Positions 1 to 10,353 of a stretch of DNA of 64,000 nt are shown in pieces. The notes beneath the pieces were generated by a model. That model made no database searches. It saw only the letters and a list, made by a program, of their open reading frames with translations, and had not been told where the DNA came from. The stretch lies in NCBI RefSeq assembly GCF_001182745.1, contig NZ_LN868939.1, forward strand, positions 310,001 through 374,000, read 5' to 3'. Source of the stretch: Nocardia farcinica. GTDB lineage: Bacteria > Actinomycetota > Actinomycetes > Mycobacteriales > Mycobacteriaceae. Every line of letters starts with the position of its first letter. Position 1 is the first letter of the stretch. A program made the translations under genes and the position numbers.

Positions 1-1
1 C

Positions 2-103
2 TCCTCGCTGGCGGTGTCGGCCACGCTGTGGACCGCGCTCGGACTCGGCTTCGCCGCGCTCACCGAACGCGCGGCCCGGTCGCGGGAACTCGTCGCCGCC
101 TGA
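2..103 (+). CDS. C-terminal end of a membrane protein (partial)
   Basis: The open frame runs in from the left edge and stops at TGA 101-103. The visible 33 residues contain a hydrophobic stretch rich in Leu, Ala and Gly (SATLWTALGLGFAALTERAA) followed by a basic tail, which looks like the last transmembrane helix of a membrane protein. A CbtA-like cobalt transporter C-terminus would fit, but the fragment is too short to assign. A strong hairpin follows directly. Confidence 0.45.
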   Translation, partial: SSLAVSATLWTALGLGFAALTERAARSRELVAA

Positions 104-117
104 GCGCACGACACGGG

Positions 118-153
118 AAAGGGCGGTGCGGTCTCGGGACCGCACCGCCCTTT
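118..153 (+). terminator. Rho-independent terminator
   Basis: A perfect 15-bp inverted repeat (118-132 with 139-153) encloses a 6-nt loop and begins 14 nt after the stop of the partial gene. The stem starts AAAGGGCGG and ends in CCCTTT, so it can act for both converging transcripts. Confidence 0.85.
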
Positions 154-207
154 CTCGTCGGCACCGTTCTTCTCGTCGGCACCGCTCTTCTCGTCGGCAG
201 GGCGCTT
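154..207. repeat. 18-bp tandem repeat, three copies
   Basis: Units at 154-171, 172-189 and 190-207 share the core CTCGTCGGCA. The first two differ at one position and the third diverges in its second half. It lies between the terminator and the end of the OsmC gene and has no evident coding role. Confidence 0.7.
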
Positions 208-225
208 TCTCGGCGCGGCCGGAGC

Positions 226-657
226 TCAGGCGAGGGCGGCGTCCAGGCTGATGGAGTCGACACCGGCCAGCGCCTTCGACACCGGGCAGCCCGCCTTGGC
301 GGCCTCGGCCGCCGCCTGGAACCCGTCGGCGTCCAGACCCTGCACGCGGCCACGCACGGTCAGCTGGATGCCGGTGATGCGGAAGCCGCCCGCCGGGTCG
401 GGGCCGAGCGTGACGTCGGCGGTCACGTCCAGGCTCTCCGGGGTGCCGCCCGCATTGGCGATCTGCGCCGACAACGCCATCGCGTAGCAGGAGGAGTGCG
501 CGGCGGCGATCAGCTCCTCCGGGCTGGTGGTGCCGTCGGCGGAACGCTTCGGGAACGACACGTCGTACTTGCCGACGCCGGAGCTGGCCAGCTCCACCTG
601 ACCGGAACCGTCCTGCAGACCACCTGTCCATGCGGTGCGCGCGGTACGTGTTGGCAT
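226..657 (-). CDS. OsmC family peroxiredoxin
   Basis: This 143-residue protein has the OsmC/Ohr organisation: the first reactive cysteine lies in HSSCYAMALS (about residue 57) and the second in AGCPVSKAL near residue 125. Family members reduce organic hydroperoxides in the cytoplasm using this cysteine pair. The length is normal for the family. Two consecutive ATGs are present. The second (657) is preferred because the AAAGGA ribosome site is 5 nt upstream of it and only 2 nt from the first (660). It is a stand-alone gene. The OsmC subfamily is closer than Ohr because the second motif is GCPVSKAL. Confidence 0.88.
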   Translation of the reverse strand: MPTRTARTAWTGGLQDGSGQVELASSGVGKYDVSFPKRSADGTTSPEELIAAAHSSCYAMALSAQIANAGGTPESLDVTADVTLGPDPAGGFRITGIQLTVRGRVQGLDADGFQAAAEAAKAGCPVSKALAGVDSISLDAALA

Positions 658-746
658 CATTGTCCTTTCACGATGTGAGCCGTACTACTCCTGCACGATC
701 GAACCTACCCGCGCGCCGCGTTCCGCGCGCCCGTTCCCCGGTCCCG

Positions 747-1205
747 TCAGGCGCGATTCGATTCGCCGGAGATCCGCTCGTCGAGCTGCTCGAGCATCCG
801 CGGCCACACCTGCTGGTGCAGGTCGCGCACGGCCGCACTGGCGAAGCCTGCGTGCGCGAGCCGCAACCGGATGCCGCGCGGCTGCTTCACCAGCTCCACC
901 CGCACCACCGTCTCGGCGCCCTCGGTGGCGGCGGTGACCCAGGTGAACTCCACCTCGCGGTCGGGGGTCAGCCGCAGGAACCGGCCGTAGTGCGGGTTGC
1001 GCTTGCCCTCGAACTCGGTCTCGAAATAGAACGGCTCGCCGACCTCTGGCCGCATCCGCACCGAGTCCGGCGCCGCGAGCCAGATGTCGAAGCCGCGGGT
1101 GAGCGCCGCGTAGAGCAGCGACGCGGGTGCCGTCATCACCCGCTCCACGGACAGCTCGTGCGGGCGTGCGGACAGATCGGGAAGGCGAGTGGACTGGTCG
1201 ACCAT
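747..1205 (-). CDS. SRPBCC (AHSA1-like) domain protein
   Basis: A 152-residue protein with the START/Bet v1-like pattern of the AHSA1 family: an early ERVMTAPASLLYAALT segment, a central FYFETEFEGKRNPHYGRFL strand pair, then EFTWVTAATEGAETVVRVEL and a C-terminal amphipathic helix ending in LEQLDERI. Such domains bind hydrophobic ligands, and the ligand cannot be read from sequence. The ATG at 1205 lies only 70 nt from the divergent kinase start, so the two promoters share this gap. Confidence 0.75.
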   Translation of the reverse strand: MVDQSTRLPDLSARPHELSVERVMTAPASLLYAALTRGFDIWLAAPDSVRMRPEVGEPFYFETEFEGKRNPHYGRFLRLTPDREVEFTWVTAATEGAETVVRVELVKQPRGIRLRLAHAGFASAAVRDLHQQVWPRMLEQLDERISGESNRA

Positions 1206-1275
1206 GCCCGGACCTTACCCGGGAAAATCGTCGCATGACCGGAGCCGCAGCGGCACGGCCGAATAGGCTGCAGGG

Positions 1276-2775
1276 GTGACACCGCCAGGCATAGCGAATC
1301 GGGACTCGATCGTGCGCGACTGCGCCATCGCCTTGATCGTCGCGATGATCCAGGTCGCGGGTGGGCGTGCGGCGAATGTGGGGCAGACCGGGGTCCGTTC
1401 GCTGGATGTGCTCGGCTGCGTGTTGCTGCTGGCCGGCCCGATCGCCCTGGTTTTCCGGCAGGTGGAACCGCTGCCGGTGTTGGTGCTGGCGCTGGCCGCG
1501 TGCGGGATCTACCTGGCCCTGGACTACGGCTACGGTCCGGTGTTCCTCGCGCCCGCGGTCGCCTTCCTCACCGCCGCGGTGAGCGGATCACGCTGGTGGA
1601 CTTATCCTTTCGTGCCCGCGAGCTTCGTGATATTCGTCTGGCCGGTGCCCGCCCTGCTCGGGCGCGGGCCCGGCGTGGCGGTGGTGTGCGCCGCGGCGGG
1701 GTGGCTGGTGGTGCTGGTGGCCGCGGCCGAGGCGGTGCGGGTGCGGCGGGCGATGGCGCGGTTGCGGGAGGAGCGCTTCGACGCGGCCCGGCGGGCCGAG
1801 GCCGCGCAGCGCGAGCGGTTCGCCTGTGAGGAGCGGCTCACCGCCGCCCGTGAACTGCACGACGTGCTGGCACACAGCCTTTCGCTCATCAACGTGCAGT
1901 CCTCGGTGGCGCTGGAGCTGTTCGAACGCAAGCCGATGCAGGCCCGCTCCGCGCTGGCGGCGATCAAGAAGGCCAGCAAGGATTCGCTCGACGAGGTGCA
2001 CGCGCTGTTGCCGACCATCCGGCGCGGCCCGTTCGCCGGGCCACTCGCCGACGACAAGACCGCCGATCCGGACCGGCCGCGGCGGCCGGGCAAGCGCGGC
2101 GGCGTGAGCGGCAGACTCGGCCTGCCGGTGGACCGCACCCGGCACGACCGCGAGCCCCGCCGCGACCCGCGCCGGACCCCCGCCGAACCGGCGCCCGCCC
2201 CACGCGCCCCCGAGCCCGGTCTCGCCGACCTGGACGCGCTCGTCCAGCGCGCCCGCGCGACCGGGCTCACGGTGCAGATCAAGGTCGTCGGGGATCCGGT
2301 CGAGCTGCCCGAGGCCATCGATGCCGCCGCCGCGGGGATCGTGCAGGAATCGCTGACCAACGTCATCCGGCACGCCGTCGGCGCCACCGCCACCGTGACC
2401 GTCCGCTACACCGCCGAATCGGTCGACATCACCGTCGACAACGGCAGGCCCGCCGGACCGCAGACCCGGTCACCGGGAGCGGGGAACGGCATCATCGGCA
2501 TGCGGGAACGGGCGCACGCACTCGGTGGCGCGCTGACGGCGGGTCCGCGGCCGAGCGGCGGCTACCGGGTCGCCGCCAGGCTGCCGGTGCGGGTCGCGCC
2601 GACGCCGCCGACCGCCGCCGGGAACGGCGGCGGCGCACCCGACCCCTCCGGCGCGGACCGGCCGGTCGAGCGCGTCGCATCGTCGCCGGAGCCCGAGGCG
2701 CCCGGTGGGAACGGGCACCCGTTGGAGACGGACAACTCGCCGCTCCCCGCCGAGGCGCGCGCACCGGAGTCCTGA
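1276..2775 (+). CDS. NarL-type sensor histidine kinase with extended linker and tail
   Basis: GTG start. The N-terminal ~160 residues form several membrane helices. A cytoplasmic helix rich in Arg and Glu then leads into a HisKA_3 dimerisation domain with the phospho-acceptor motif ELHDVLAHSLSLINVQSS. The HATPase_c domain shows the N box (LTNVIRHA) and the G box GNGIIGMRERAHALGG. It is a paralog of the kinase at 4718-5923, with near-identical H-box and G-box regions. It differs by a Pro/Arg-rich insert of roughly 50 residues between HisKA_3 and HATPase (about 2045-2220) and a low-complexity tail of about 60 residues. No response regulator follows it. The nearest candidate is at 5920-6582. Confidence 0.87.
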   Translation: MTPPGIANRDSIVRDCAIALIVAMIQVAGGRAANVGQTGVRSLDVLGCVLLLAGPIALVFRQVEPLPVLVLALAACGIYLALDYGYGPVFLAPAVAFLTAAVSGSRWWTYPFVPASFVIFVWPVPALLGRGPGVAVVCAAAGWLVVLVAAAEAVRVRRAMARLREERFDAARRAEAAQRERFACEERLTAARELHDVLAHSLSLINVQSSVALELFERKPMQARSALAAIKKASKDSLDEVHALLPTIRRGPFAGPLADDKTADPDRPRRPGKRGGVSGRLGLPVDRTRHDREPRRDPRRTPAEPAPAPRAPEPGLADLDALVQRARATGLTVQIKVVGDPVELPEAIDAAAAGIVQESLTNVIRHAVGATATVTVRYTAESVDITVDNGRPAGPQTRSPGAGNGIIGMRERAHALGGALTAGPRPSGGYRVAARLPVRVAPTPPTAAGNGGGAPDPSGADRPVERVASSPEPEAPGGNGHPLETDNSPLPAEARAPES

Positions 2776-2783
2776 CCCGGCAA

Positions 2784-2817
2784 CGACATTCGCACCCGAT
2801 CGACATTCGCACCCGAT
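2784..2817. repeat. 17-bp perfect tandem duplication
   Basis: The unit CGACATTCGCACCCGAT occurs at 2784-2800 and again at 2801-2817, between the converging ends of the kinase and the ABC permease. It looks like a recent slippage duplication. Confidence 0.75.
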
Positions 2818-2862
2818 CGCCGGGTGCTCGCCCGGCCGCCACCGGACGAGCACGGCCCCGGG

Positions 2863-3711
2863 TCAGGCCAGGTCCCGCCGGCGCATCAGCCACACCGTCG
2901 CGCCCGCGAACAACAGGGCGTAGACCGCCAGCAACACAAGGGATTCGCCGCGGGAGAGGATGTCGAGCACGCCGGGCGTGGCGGGCCCGTCGACGGTGCG
3001 CAGGGTGCCCGCCAGCGAACCGGCGGCGGTGCCGGGCAACCGGTCGGTGAGCGCCCGCAGCGGACCGAGAATGCCCGCGGTGCCGCGCAGCAGGTTCTCC
3101 ACCACCAGCACCCACACCAGGCCGAGGCCGGTGGCCAGTGCCGGGCCACGCGCGACCGCGCCCAGGAAGGCGCCCGCCAGCGTCCACATTCCCAGAATGG
3201 CGGTGCCGTAGGCGATTCCGGAGAGGATGCGGCCGGCGTCGGGTAGCGCGAGCGACTGGGATTCCGCCGCGGCGATCAGGGCCGCGGTGCCGGTGTCGAT
3301 CACGAACACCGCCACGACCAGCGCCACCGTCACCAGTGCGAGCGCGACCAGCGCCGAACCAGCCACCGTCACGCGCGAGGGCCCCTGGGTGAACACGGTT
3401 TTCCAGGTGCCCCAGCCGTAGCCGCTGCCCACCGCCAGCGCGCCGAGGATGAGCATCAGCGCACCGCCGAACATCGCCATGCCCTGGGTGAAGACCTCGG
3501 GCACCGCGGCGGGCAACATCTGTTGGAGCAGCACCTCTTTCGGCTGCGCGTCGGCCATCGCGCTCTGTTCGCCGGACCGGTAGGCCAGATAGTTGAACAG
3601 GTAGGCGAACACCAGATTCAGCACCACCCAGGTGCCGAGCACGATCCAGAACACCGGCCAGCGGCCCAGCCTGGCCAGCTCCGCCCGTACCGCGGTCGTC
3701 AGCTCGTTCAT
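2863..3711 (-). CDS. ABC transporter permease (ABC-2 type)
   Basis: A 282-residue integral membrane protein. An N-terminal helix (FWIVLGTWVVLNLVFAYLF) is followed by an extracytoplasmic segment and five further hydrophobic stretches, ending with LLAVYALLFAGATVWLMRRR. This is the usual layout of ABC-2/NatB-like permeases. The ATG at 3711 overlaps the stop of the ATPase gene by 4 bases (ATGA), so the two are translationally coupled. The pair lies between two paralogous sensor kinases, which suggests the exporter is the output or the sensing partner of that two-component system, as in BceAB- or DesKR-type modules. Confidence 0.85.
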   Translation of the reverse strand: MNELTTAVRAELARLGRWPVFWIVLGTWVVLNLVFAYLFNYLAYRSGEQSAMADAQPKEVLLQQMLPAAVPEVFTQGMAMFGGALMLILGALAVGSGYGWGTWKTVFTQGPSRVTVAGSALVALALVTVALVVAVFVIDTGTAALIAAAESQSLALPDAGRILSGIAYGTAILGMWTLAGAFLGAVARGPALATGLGLVWVLVVENLLRGTAGILGPLRALTDRLPGTAAGSLAGTLRTVDGPATPGVLDILSRGESLVLLAVYALLFAGATVWLMRRRDLA

Positions 3712-4607
3712 CGCAGCGCCCCTTCCGTTCCGGTGATCTCGAAGAACACTTCCTCCAACGACTTCTCGTCGACACGCAGCTCCAGCAGATCCGCCCCCGC
3801 CGCGACCACGGCACGCGCCACGTCGGGCGCCGCGTCGGCCGGTGCGTCGATGCGGATGCCCTCGCCCGCCCGCCGCACCGTCCCGGCGATCCCGCGCACC
3901 GCCGACAGTGCCGTCTCCCACGGCTCGGCACGCACGAACAGTGCTGCGCCGCCGCGCAGTTCGGCCACCGTCGACTCGGTGACCAGGCGCCCGTTCGCGA
4001 TGACGCCGACCCGGTCGCAGATCTCCTGGACCTCGCTGAGCAGATGGCTCGACAGCAGCACGGTGTGCCCCTCGCCGGCGAGCCCGGCGATCAGCGCGCG
4101 CATCTCGGCCATCCCGGCCGGGTCGAGCCCGTTGGTCGGCTCGTCCAGGATCAGCAGGTCCGGGCGACCGAGCAGGGCTGCACCGACGCCGAGCCGCTGC
4201 TTCATCCCGAGCGAATAGGTGCGGAAGCGATCGCCTCCGCGGGCGGTGAGGCCGACGCGGTCCAGCGCCTCGTCGACCTCGGCCCGGCCCAGACCGCGAT
4301 AGCGCGCGAGCACCCGCAGGTTCTCCCGGCCGGACAGGTAGGGATAGAAACCCGGACCTTCGATGAGCACGCCGATCCGGCGCAGCACTGCCGGATCGCC
4401 GGGCACCCCGCCGAGCACGGTCGCGGTACCCGCGCTCGGCCGGATCAGCCCGGCCAGCATGCGCAACGTGGTGGTCTTGCCCGCCCCGTTCGGGCCGAGG
4501 AATCCGTAGACCTCCCCGGCGGCCACGCGCATGCCCACGTCGTCGACGGCGGTGTGTTCGCCGTAGCGTTTGGTCAGCCCCGAGGTGACCACGATGGAAT
4601 TCGTCAT
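3708..4607 (-). CDS. ABC transporter ATP-binding protein
   Basis: A 299-residue ATPase with Walker A GPNGAGKTTT, Q-loop region, signature YSLGMKQRLG, Walker B DLLILDEPTNGLDP and the H-loop LLSSHLLSEV. The C-terminal ~80 residues are the accessory domain found in drug- and peptide-exporting ABC-2 ATPases. The ATG at 4607 is chosen over the more upstream in-frame ATG (4643) because the family normally begins just before the TKRYG segment. It is co-transcribed with the permease and divergent from the second kinase gene 110 bp away. Confidence 0.92.
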   Translation of the reverse strand: MTNSIVVTSGLTKRYGEHTAVDDVGMRVAAGEVYGFLGPNGAGKTTTLRMLAGLIRPSAGTATVLGGVPGDPAVLRRIGVLIEGPGFYPYLSGRENLRVLARYRGLGRAEVDEALDRVGLTARGGDRFRTYSLGMKQRLGVGAALLGRPDLLILDEPTNGLDPAGMAEMRALIAGLAGEGHTVLLSSHLLSEVQEICDRVGVIANGRLVTESTVAELRGGAALFVRAEPWETALSAVRGIAGTVRRAGEGIRIDAPADAAPDVARAVVAAGADLLELRVDEKSLEEVFFEITGTEGALR

Positions 4608-4717
4608 GCTGTTCAGCCTCGGCCGCGCGTGGTCACGGCACATCCGTCCACCGGCGACCCTCGAACTACGCGCCGCGACGGACGCCGACGGCCCGGCGCG
4701 CGCCTAGGCTGCGAAGG

Positions 4718-5923
4718 ATGAGCACGGCGGCGATCACACGCATCGGCAGGGACTGGGGGCTCGCGCTGGTCGTCGCCGTCGCCCAGGTCGGCCTGAGCCG
4801 CCCGGCGAACCTGAACCAGACCGGCGTGCGCGCTCTCGACCTGCTCGGCTACCTGCTGCTCGTGGCCGGTCCGATCGCGCTGGTGTTCCGGCGACGCGCG
4901 CCGTTGCCGGTGCTCGCGGTGACGCTGGCCGCCTGCGCCGGCTACCTGCTCGGCGGCTACGGCTACGGGCCGGTGTTCCTCGCGCTGGTGGTCGCCTTCC
5001 TGACCGCCGCGACCCGCGGCTCCCGCTGGTGGACCTATCCGCTGCTGCCGATCGGCTATCTCGCGTTCGTGTGGCCGCTGCCCGTCCTGCTCGGCGAGAC
5101 GGTGAACGGCTGGCAGCTGGTGGGGATCGGGGCGTGGCTGGCGGTGCTCGGCAGCATCGCCGAGGGAGTACGGCAGCGGCGCGCCGCCGTCGAGGCGCGG
5201 GCGCAACGCGCCGAAGCCGCCCGCCGGGACGCCGAGGCGCAGCGCGGGCGGCGGGCCAGCGAGGAGCGGCTGAGCATCGCCCGCGAACTGCACGATGTGC
5301 TCGCGCACAGCCTGTCGCTCATCAATGTGCAGTCCTCGGTGGCGTTGGCGCTGTTCGACGCCGAGCCCGAGCAGGCCCGCTCCGCGCTGGCGGCGATCAA
5401 GACCGCCAGCAAGGACTCCCTGGCCGAGGTACACACCCTGCTCGAGACCATCCGCGCGGGTGCACCGCTCGGCCCGCCCGAACCCGCGCCGGGCATCGGC
5501 GATCCCGACGCGCTGGTGCGGCCCGCCCGCGACGCCGGGCTCGCCGTGCGGGTCACGGTGCGGGGCGAGCCGCGGCCGTTGCCCAGCGTCATCGATGTGG
5601 CGGCGGCGCGGATCGTGCGCGAGGCGCTCACCAACGTGGTCCGGCACGCGCCGGGCGCCGCGGCGCAGGTGTGCGTCCGCTACGGCCCGGCGTCGGTGGA
5701 GATCACCGTCGACAACACCCGGCCGCTGCGGACGGCGGCCCGGTCCGGTGGCGGCAGTGGCATCGCGGGAATGCGGGAGCGGGCGCATGCGCTCGGTGGG
5801 ACGGTGACGGCGGGCCCGCGGCCCGACGGCGGCTTCCGCGTCGCGGCCCTGCTACCCGTCGCGCCCCGCGAGACAGCCGCTGCCACCGGCGAATCCGCGC
5901 ACCCGGAACGGGAGGGACGATGA
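4718..5923 (+). CDS. NarL-type sensor histidine kinase
   Basis: This 401-residue kinase has an N-terminal membrane domain of about 5-6 helices, a coiled basic linker, a HisKA_3 domain (ELHDVLAHSLSLINVQSS) and a HATPase_c domain (LTNVVRHAPG; GSGIAGMRERAHALGG). It shares long blocks with the kinase at 1276-2775 but lacks its insert and tail, so it is closer to the usual length. Its stop overlaps the response regulator start (ATGA), which makes the regulator its cognate partner. The stimulus is unknown. Position next to an ABC exporter suggests cell-envelope or antibiotic stress. Confidence 0.9.
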   Translation: MSTAAITRIGRDWGLALVVAVAQVGLSRPANLNQTGVRALDLLGYLLLVAGPIALVFRRRAPLPVLAVTLAACAGYLLGGYGYGPVFLALVVAFLTAATRGSRWWTYPLLPIGYLAFVWPLPVLLGETVNGWQLVGIGAWLAVLGSIAEGVRQRRAAVEARAQRAEAARRDAEAQRGRRASEERLSIARELHDVLAHSLSLINVQSSVALALFDAEPEQARSALAAIKTASKDSLAEVHTLLETIRAGAPLGPPEPAPGIGDPDALVRPARDAGLAVRVTVRGEPRPLPSVIDVAAARIVREALTNVVRHAPGAAAQVCVRYGPASVEITVDNTRPLRTAARSGGGSGIAGMRERAHALGGTVTAGPRPDGGFRVAALLPVAPRETAAATGESAHPEREGR

Positions 5924-6582
5924 GCATCCGAGTACTGGTCGCCGACGATCAGGCCCTGGTGCGCGGCGGCTTCGTCGCGCTGCTCGCGGCGCAGCAGGGC
6001 ATCGAGGTGGTGGGCGAGGCCGACGACGGCGAGCAGGCCGTCCGGCTGACCCGCGAGTTGCGCCCGGACGTGGTGCTGATGGACATCCGCATGCCGGTGC
6101 TCGACGGGCTCGCCGCCACCAGGACCATCGCCGCCGACCCCGCGCTCACCGATGTGCGCGTCGTCGTCCTCACCACCTTCGAACTCGACGAATACGTCTT
6201 CGAGGCGATGCGCGCCGGTGCCACGGGCTTCCTGGTCAAACACACCGAACCGGCCGATCTGGTGCGCGCGGTCCGGGTGGTGGCCGCCGGTGACGCGCTG
6301 CTCTCCCCCGGCGTCACGCGCCGCCTCATCACCGAGTTCGCCGCCCACGCCAAACAACCCCCGCCCACCGCCCTCGCCGAACTCACCGACCGCGAACGCG
6401 AGGTGATGGCGCTGGTCGCCGAGGGCCTCACCAACGCCGAGATCGGCGCCCGCCTCTACCTGAGCCCGGCCACCGCCCGCACCCACGTCAGCCGCATCCT
6501 CACCAAACTCGGCGCCCGCGACCGCACCCAACTCGTCGTCCTCGCCTACGAATCCGGCCTCGTCCGCCCGGGCTGGAGTTAG
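5920..6582 (+). CDS. NarL/FixJ family response regulator
   Basis: A 220-residue protein with a receiver domain (acidic pair DD at 9-10, phospho-acceptor Asp55 in VVLMDIRMPV, Lys in FLVKHT) and a C-terminal LuxR-type HTH (LTDREREVMALVAEGLTNAE, then TARTHVSRILTKLGARDRTQ). It overlaps the upstream kinase by 4 bases. It is the only regulator in this island and may serve both paralogous kinases. Probable targets are the adjacent ABC transporter genes. Confidence 0.94.
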   Translation: MSIRVLVADDQALVRGGFVALLAAQQGIEVVGEADDGEQAVRLTRELRPDVVLMDIRMPVLDGLAATRTIAADPALTDVRVVVLTTFELDEYVFEAMRAGATGFLVKHTEPADLVRAVRVVAAGDALLSPGVTRRLITEFAAHAKQPPPTALAELTDREREVMALVAEGLTNAEIGARLYLSPATARTHVSRILTKLGARDRTQLVVLAYESGLVRPGWS

Positions 6583-6634
6583 CACGTTGGCGACGCAGCC
6601 CGAAGTTGCGTGCGCACACTCATATAAAATTGTG

Positions 6635-6640
6635 TATAAT
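6635..6640 (+). promoter_or_regulatory. -10 box (TATAAT) of the toxin-antitoxin operon
   Basis: A perfect TATAAT in an unusually AT-rich stretch for this genome (6621-6640). It ends 6 nt before the in-frame GTG at 6647, the spacing expected when the transcript starts at the start codon, so the toxin mRNA is probably leaderless. No convincing -35 hexamer at 16-18 bp is visible. Confidence 0.65.
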
Positions 6641-6646
6641 CACTGT

Positions 6647-7021
6647 GTGAGGGGGGAACCGACAAGAAAACCAGCTGTCAGGAAACCAGTTGTCTTCATC
6701 GGCCGCGCACTCGACGAGATCCGCGACTTTCCATCAGCGGCGCGGCAGGACGCTGGGCATCAGATCGATCTCGTCCAGTGCGGGGAGACCCCGCGAGGAT
6801 CGAAGCCGATGCCTTCGGTCGGCAAGGGTGTTCGTGAGATTCGTATCGCCGAAGACGACGGCTGGTTCAGGGTCTTCTACGTCGCCGACCTCGGTGACGT
6901 CGTGTACATCCTGCATGGTTTCCAGAAGAAGTCGAACCAGACTCCGAGACGAGCTGTCGAGACCGGCATCAATCGGTACCGGCTGGCCGTCGCGGAGTCG
7001 CAGCAGAGGGTACAGCGATGA
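6647..7021 (+). CDS. HigB/RelE-like toxin (Gp49/DUF891 family)
   Basis: From the GTG at 6647 the protein has 124 residues. The core KPVVFIGRALDEIRDFP...ARQDAGHQIDLVQ, GKGVREIRIAEDDGWFRVFY and GDVVYILHGFQKKSNQTP match the phage-derived Gp49-like/HigB family of ribosome-dependent mRNA interferases. An upstream in-frame TTG (6587) would start inside the promoter, and the TATAAT box argues against it. The downstream HTH gene overlaps it by 4 bases, giving the toxin-first order typical of HigBA. It sits between unrelated conserved genes, which suggests horizontal insertion. Confidence 0.82.
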   Translation: MRGEPTRKPAVRKPVVFIGRALDEIRDFPSAARQDAGHQIDLVQCGETPRGSKPMPSVGKGVREIRIAEDDGWFRVFYVADLGDVVYILHGFQKKSNQTPRRAVETGINRYRLAVAESQQRVQR

Positions 7022-7329
7022 AGGAACACCAGGAACAGCAGGAATTCGCCTCGGTCTTCGATGCCCTCGCCGATACGCCGGCGGAGTCGGAGAACCTCAA
7101 GGTGCGGTCGCAGCTGATGCGGGCGATCCGTGATCGAATCGATGAATTCGGCTGGTCACAGCGGGTGGCCGCGACGAACCTCGGAGTGACGCAGCCGCGT
7201 ATCTCCGACCTGAAGAACGGGAAGATGAGCCGCTTCTCGGTGGACACGCTCGTCAACCTGGCGGCCAAGGTCGGGCTGACGGTCGAGGTGCGGATCGTCG
7301 ATACCCGCACCGTCGACGCTCCCGCCTGA
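7018..7329 (+). CDS. XRE-family antitoxin (HigA-like)
   Basis: A 103-residue protein with a helix-turn-helix of the HigA2/XRE type in the middle (GWSQRVAATNLGVTQPRISD, LKNGKMSRFSVDTL) followed by a short strand-forming tail (VGLTVEVRIVD). It overlaps the toxin gene (ATGA). Antitoxins of this family neutralise the toxin and repress the operon. No clear palindrome was identified at the promoter. Confidence 0.85.
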   Translation: MKEHQEQQEFASVFDALADTPAESENLKVRSQLMRAIRDRIDEFGWSQRVAATNLGVTQPRISDLKNGKMSRFSVDTLVNLAAKVGLTVEVRIVDTRTVDAPA

Positions 7330-7353
7330 CCCTCCGCGAACGGCCACGAACGG

Positions 7354-7386
7354 CCGAGGCCCGCTCCCAGGGGGAGCGGGCCTCGG
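7354..7386. terminator. Bidirectional hairpin terminator
   Basis: A perfect 15-bp stem (7354-7368 with 7372-7386) with a 3-nt loop sits between the converging antitoxin gene and clpC. Confidence 0.85.
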
Positions 7387-7398
7387 GGTTCGGGGCGA

Positions 7399-9954
<2,556 letters not shown>

Positions 9955-10181
9955 CGCTCCCTCACTCTCCTGCTCAGACCTTCAGTGGCATCCGACGCTT
10001 CAGTGCTGTCGCCAACCTGTCGGTCGTCAGCCTGCCATGAAGCCCGGGGGTTGTGGTCCCCGCCATCCACTCTAGTTGGCGGGGGTTCCGGCCGCCTGCG
10101 GTCCACCCTATTGGGGACCGGCGACAACACGGTCATTCACTCATAACGTGGCCGTTCCGGGATTCGTTTCCGCTCTCGTTT

Positions 10182-10195
10182 TGCCTAGAGCGAAC
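10182..10195 (-). promoter_or_regulatory. Candidate ClgR operator upstream of clpC
   Basis: On the minus strand the sequence reads GTTCGC-TCTAG-GCA, close to the GTTCGC-N5-GCG pattern recalled for ClgR, the activator of clp genes in actinobacteria. It lies about 230 bp upstream of the clpC start. The last base of the motif deviates, so this is a candidate only. The rest of the 399-bp gap (9955-10353) shows only this site and the hairpin at 10274-10307. Confidence 0.4.
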
Positions 10196-10273
10196 AGCCA
10201 CCCGGCCGAGCCCGCGACCGCCCGTCGCGCCCGTGACCCGGGCGCCGGCGACGGGTACCTGCCCGCCTACAAC

Positions 10274-10307
10274 CCCGGCCGGCGGGGGTTTGTTCCCGCC
10301 GGCCGGG
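10274..10307 (-). terminator. Hairpin terminator downstream of the DUF1772 gene
   Basis: A 13-bp perfect GC stem (10274-10286 with 10295-10307) with loop GGTTTGTT lies 47 nt beyond the stop of the minus-strand DUF1772 gene. No strong T-run follows, as is common in actinobacteria. Confidence 0.65.
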
Positions 10308-10353
10308 ATCGTGCCAGTCGTACCCGGGTGATCCCGGCGCGAAACGAGCGGGC

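Noticed and set aside
154-207. Tandem 18-bp units considered as a CRISPR or regulatory array
   Set aside because: There are no spacers and only three decaying copies, so it is a simple slippage repeat.
6587-6646. TTG start giving a longer HigB-like toxin
   Set aside because: It would begin upstream of a perfect TATAAT box, and its extra 20 residues do not resemble the family.
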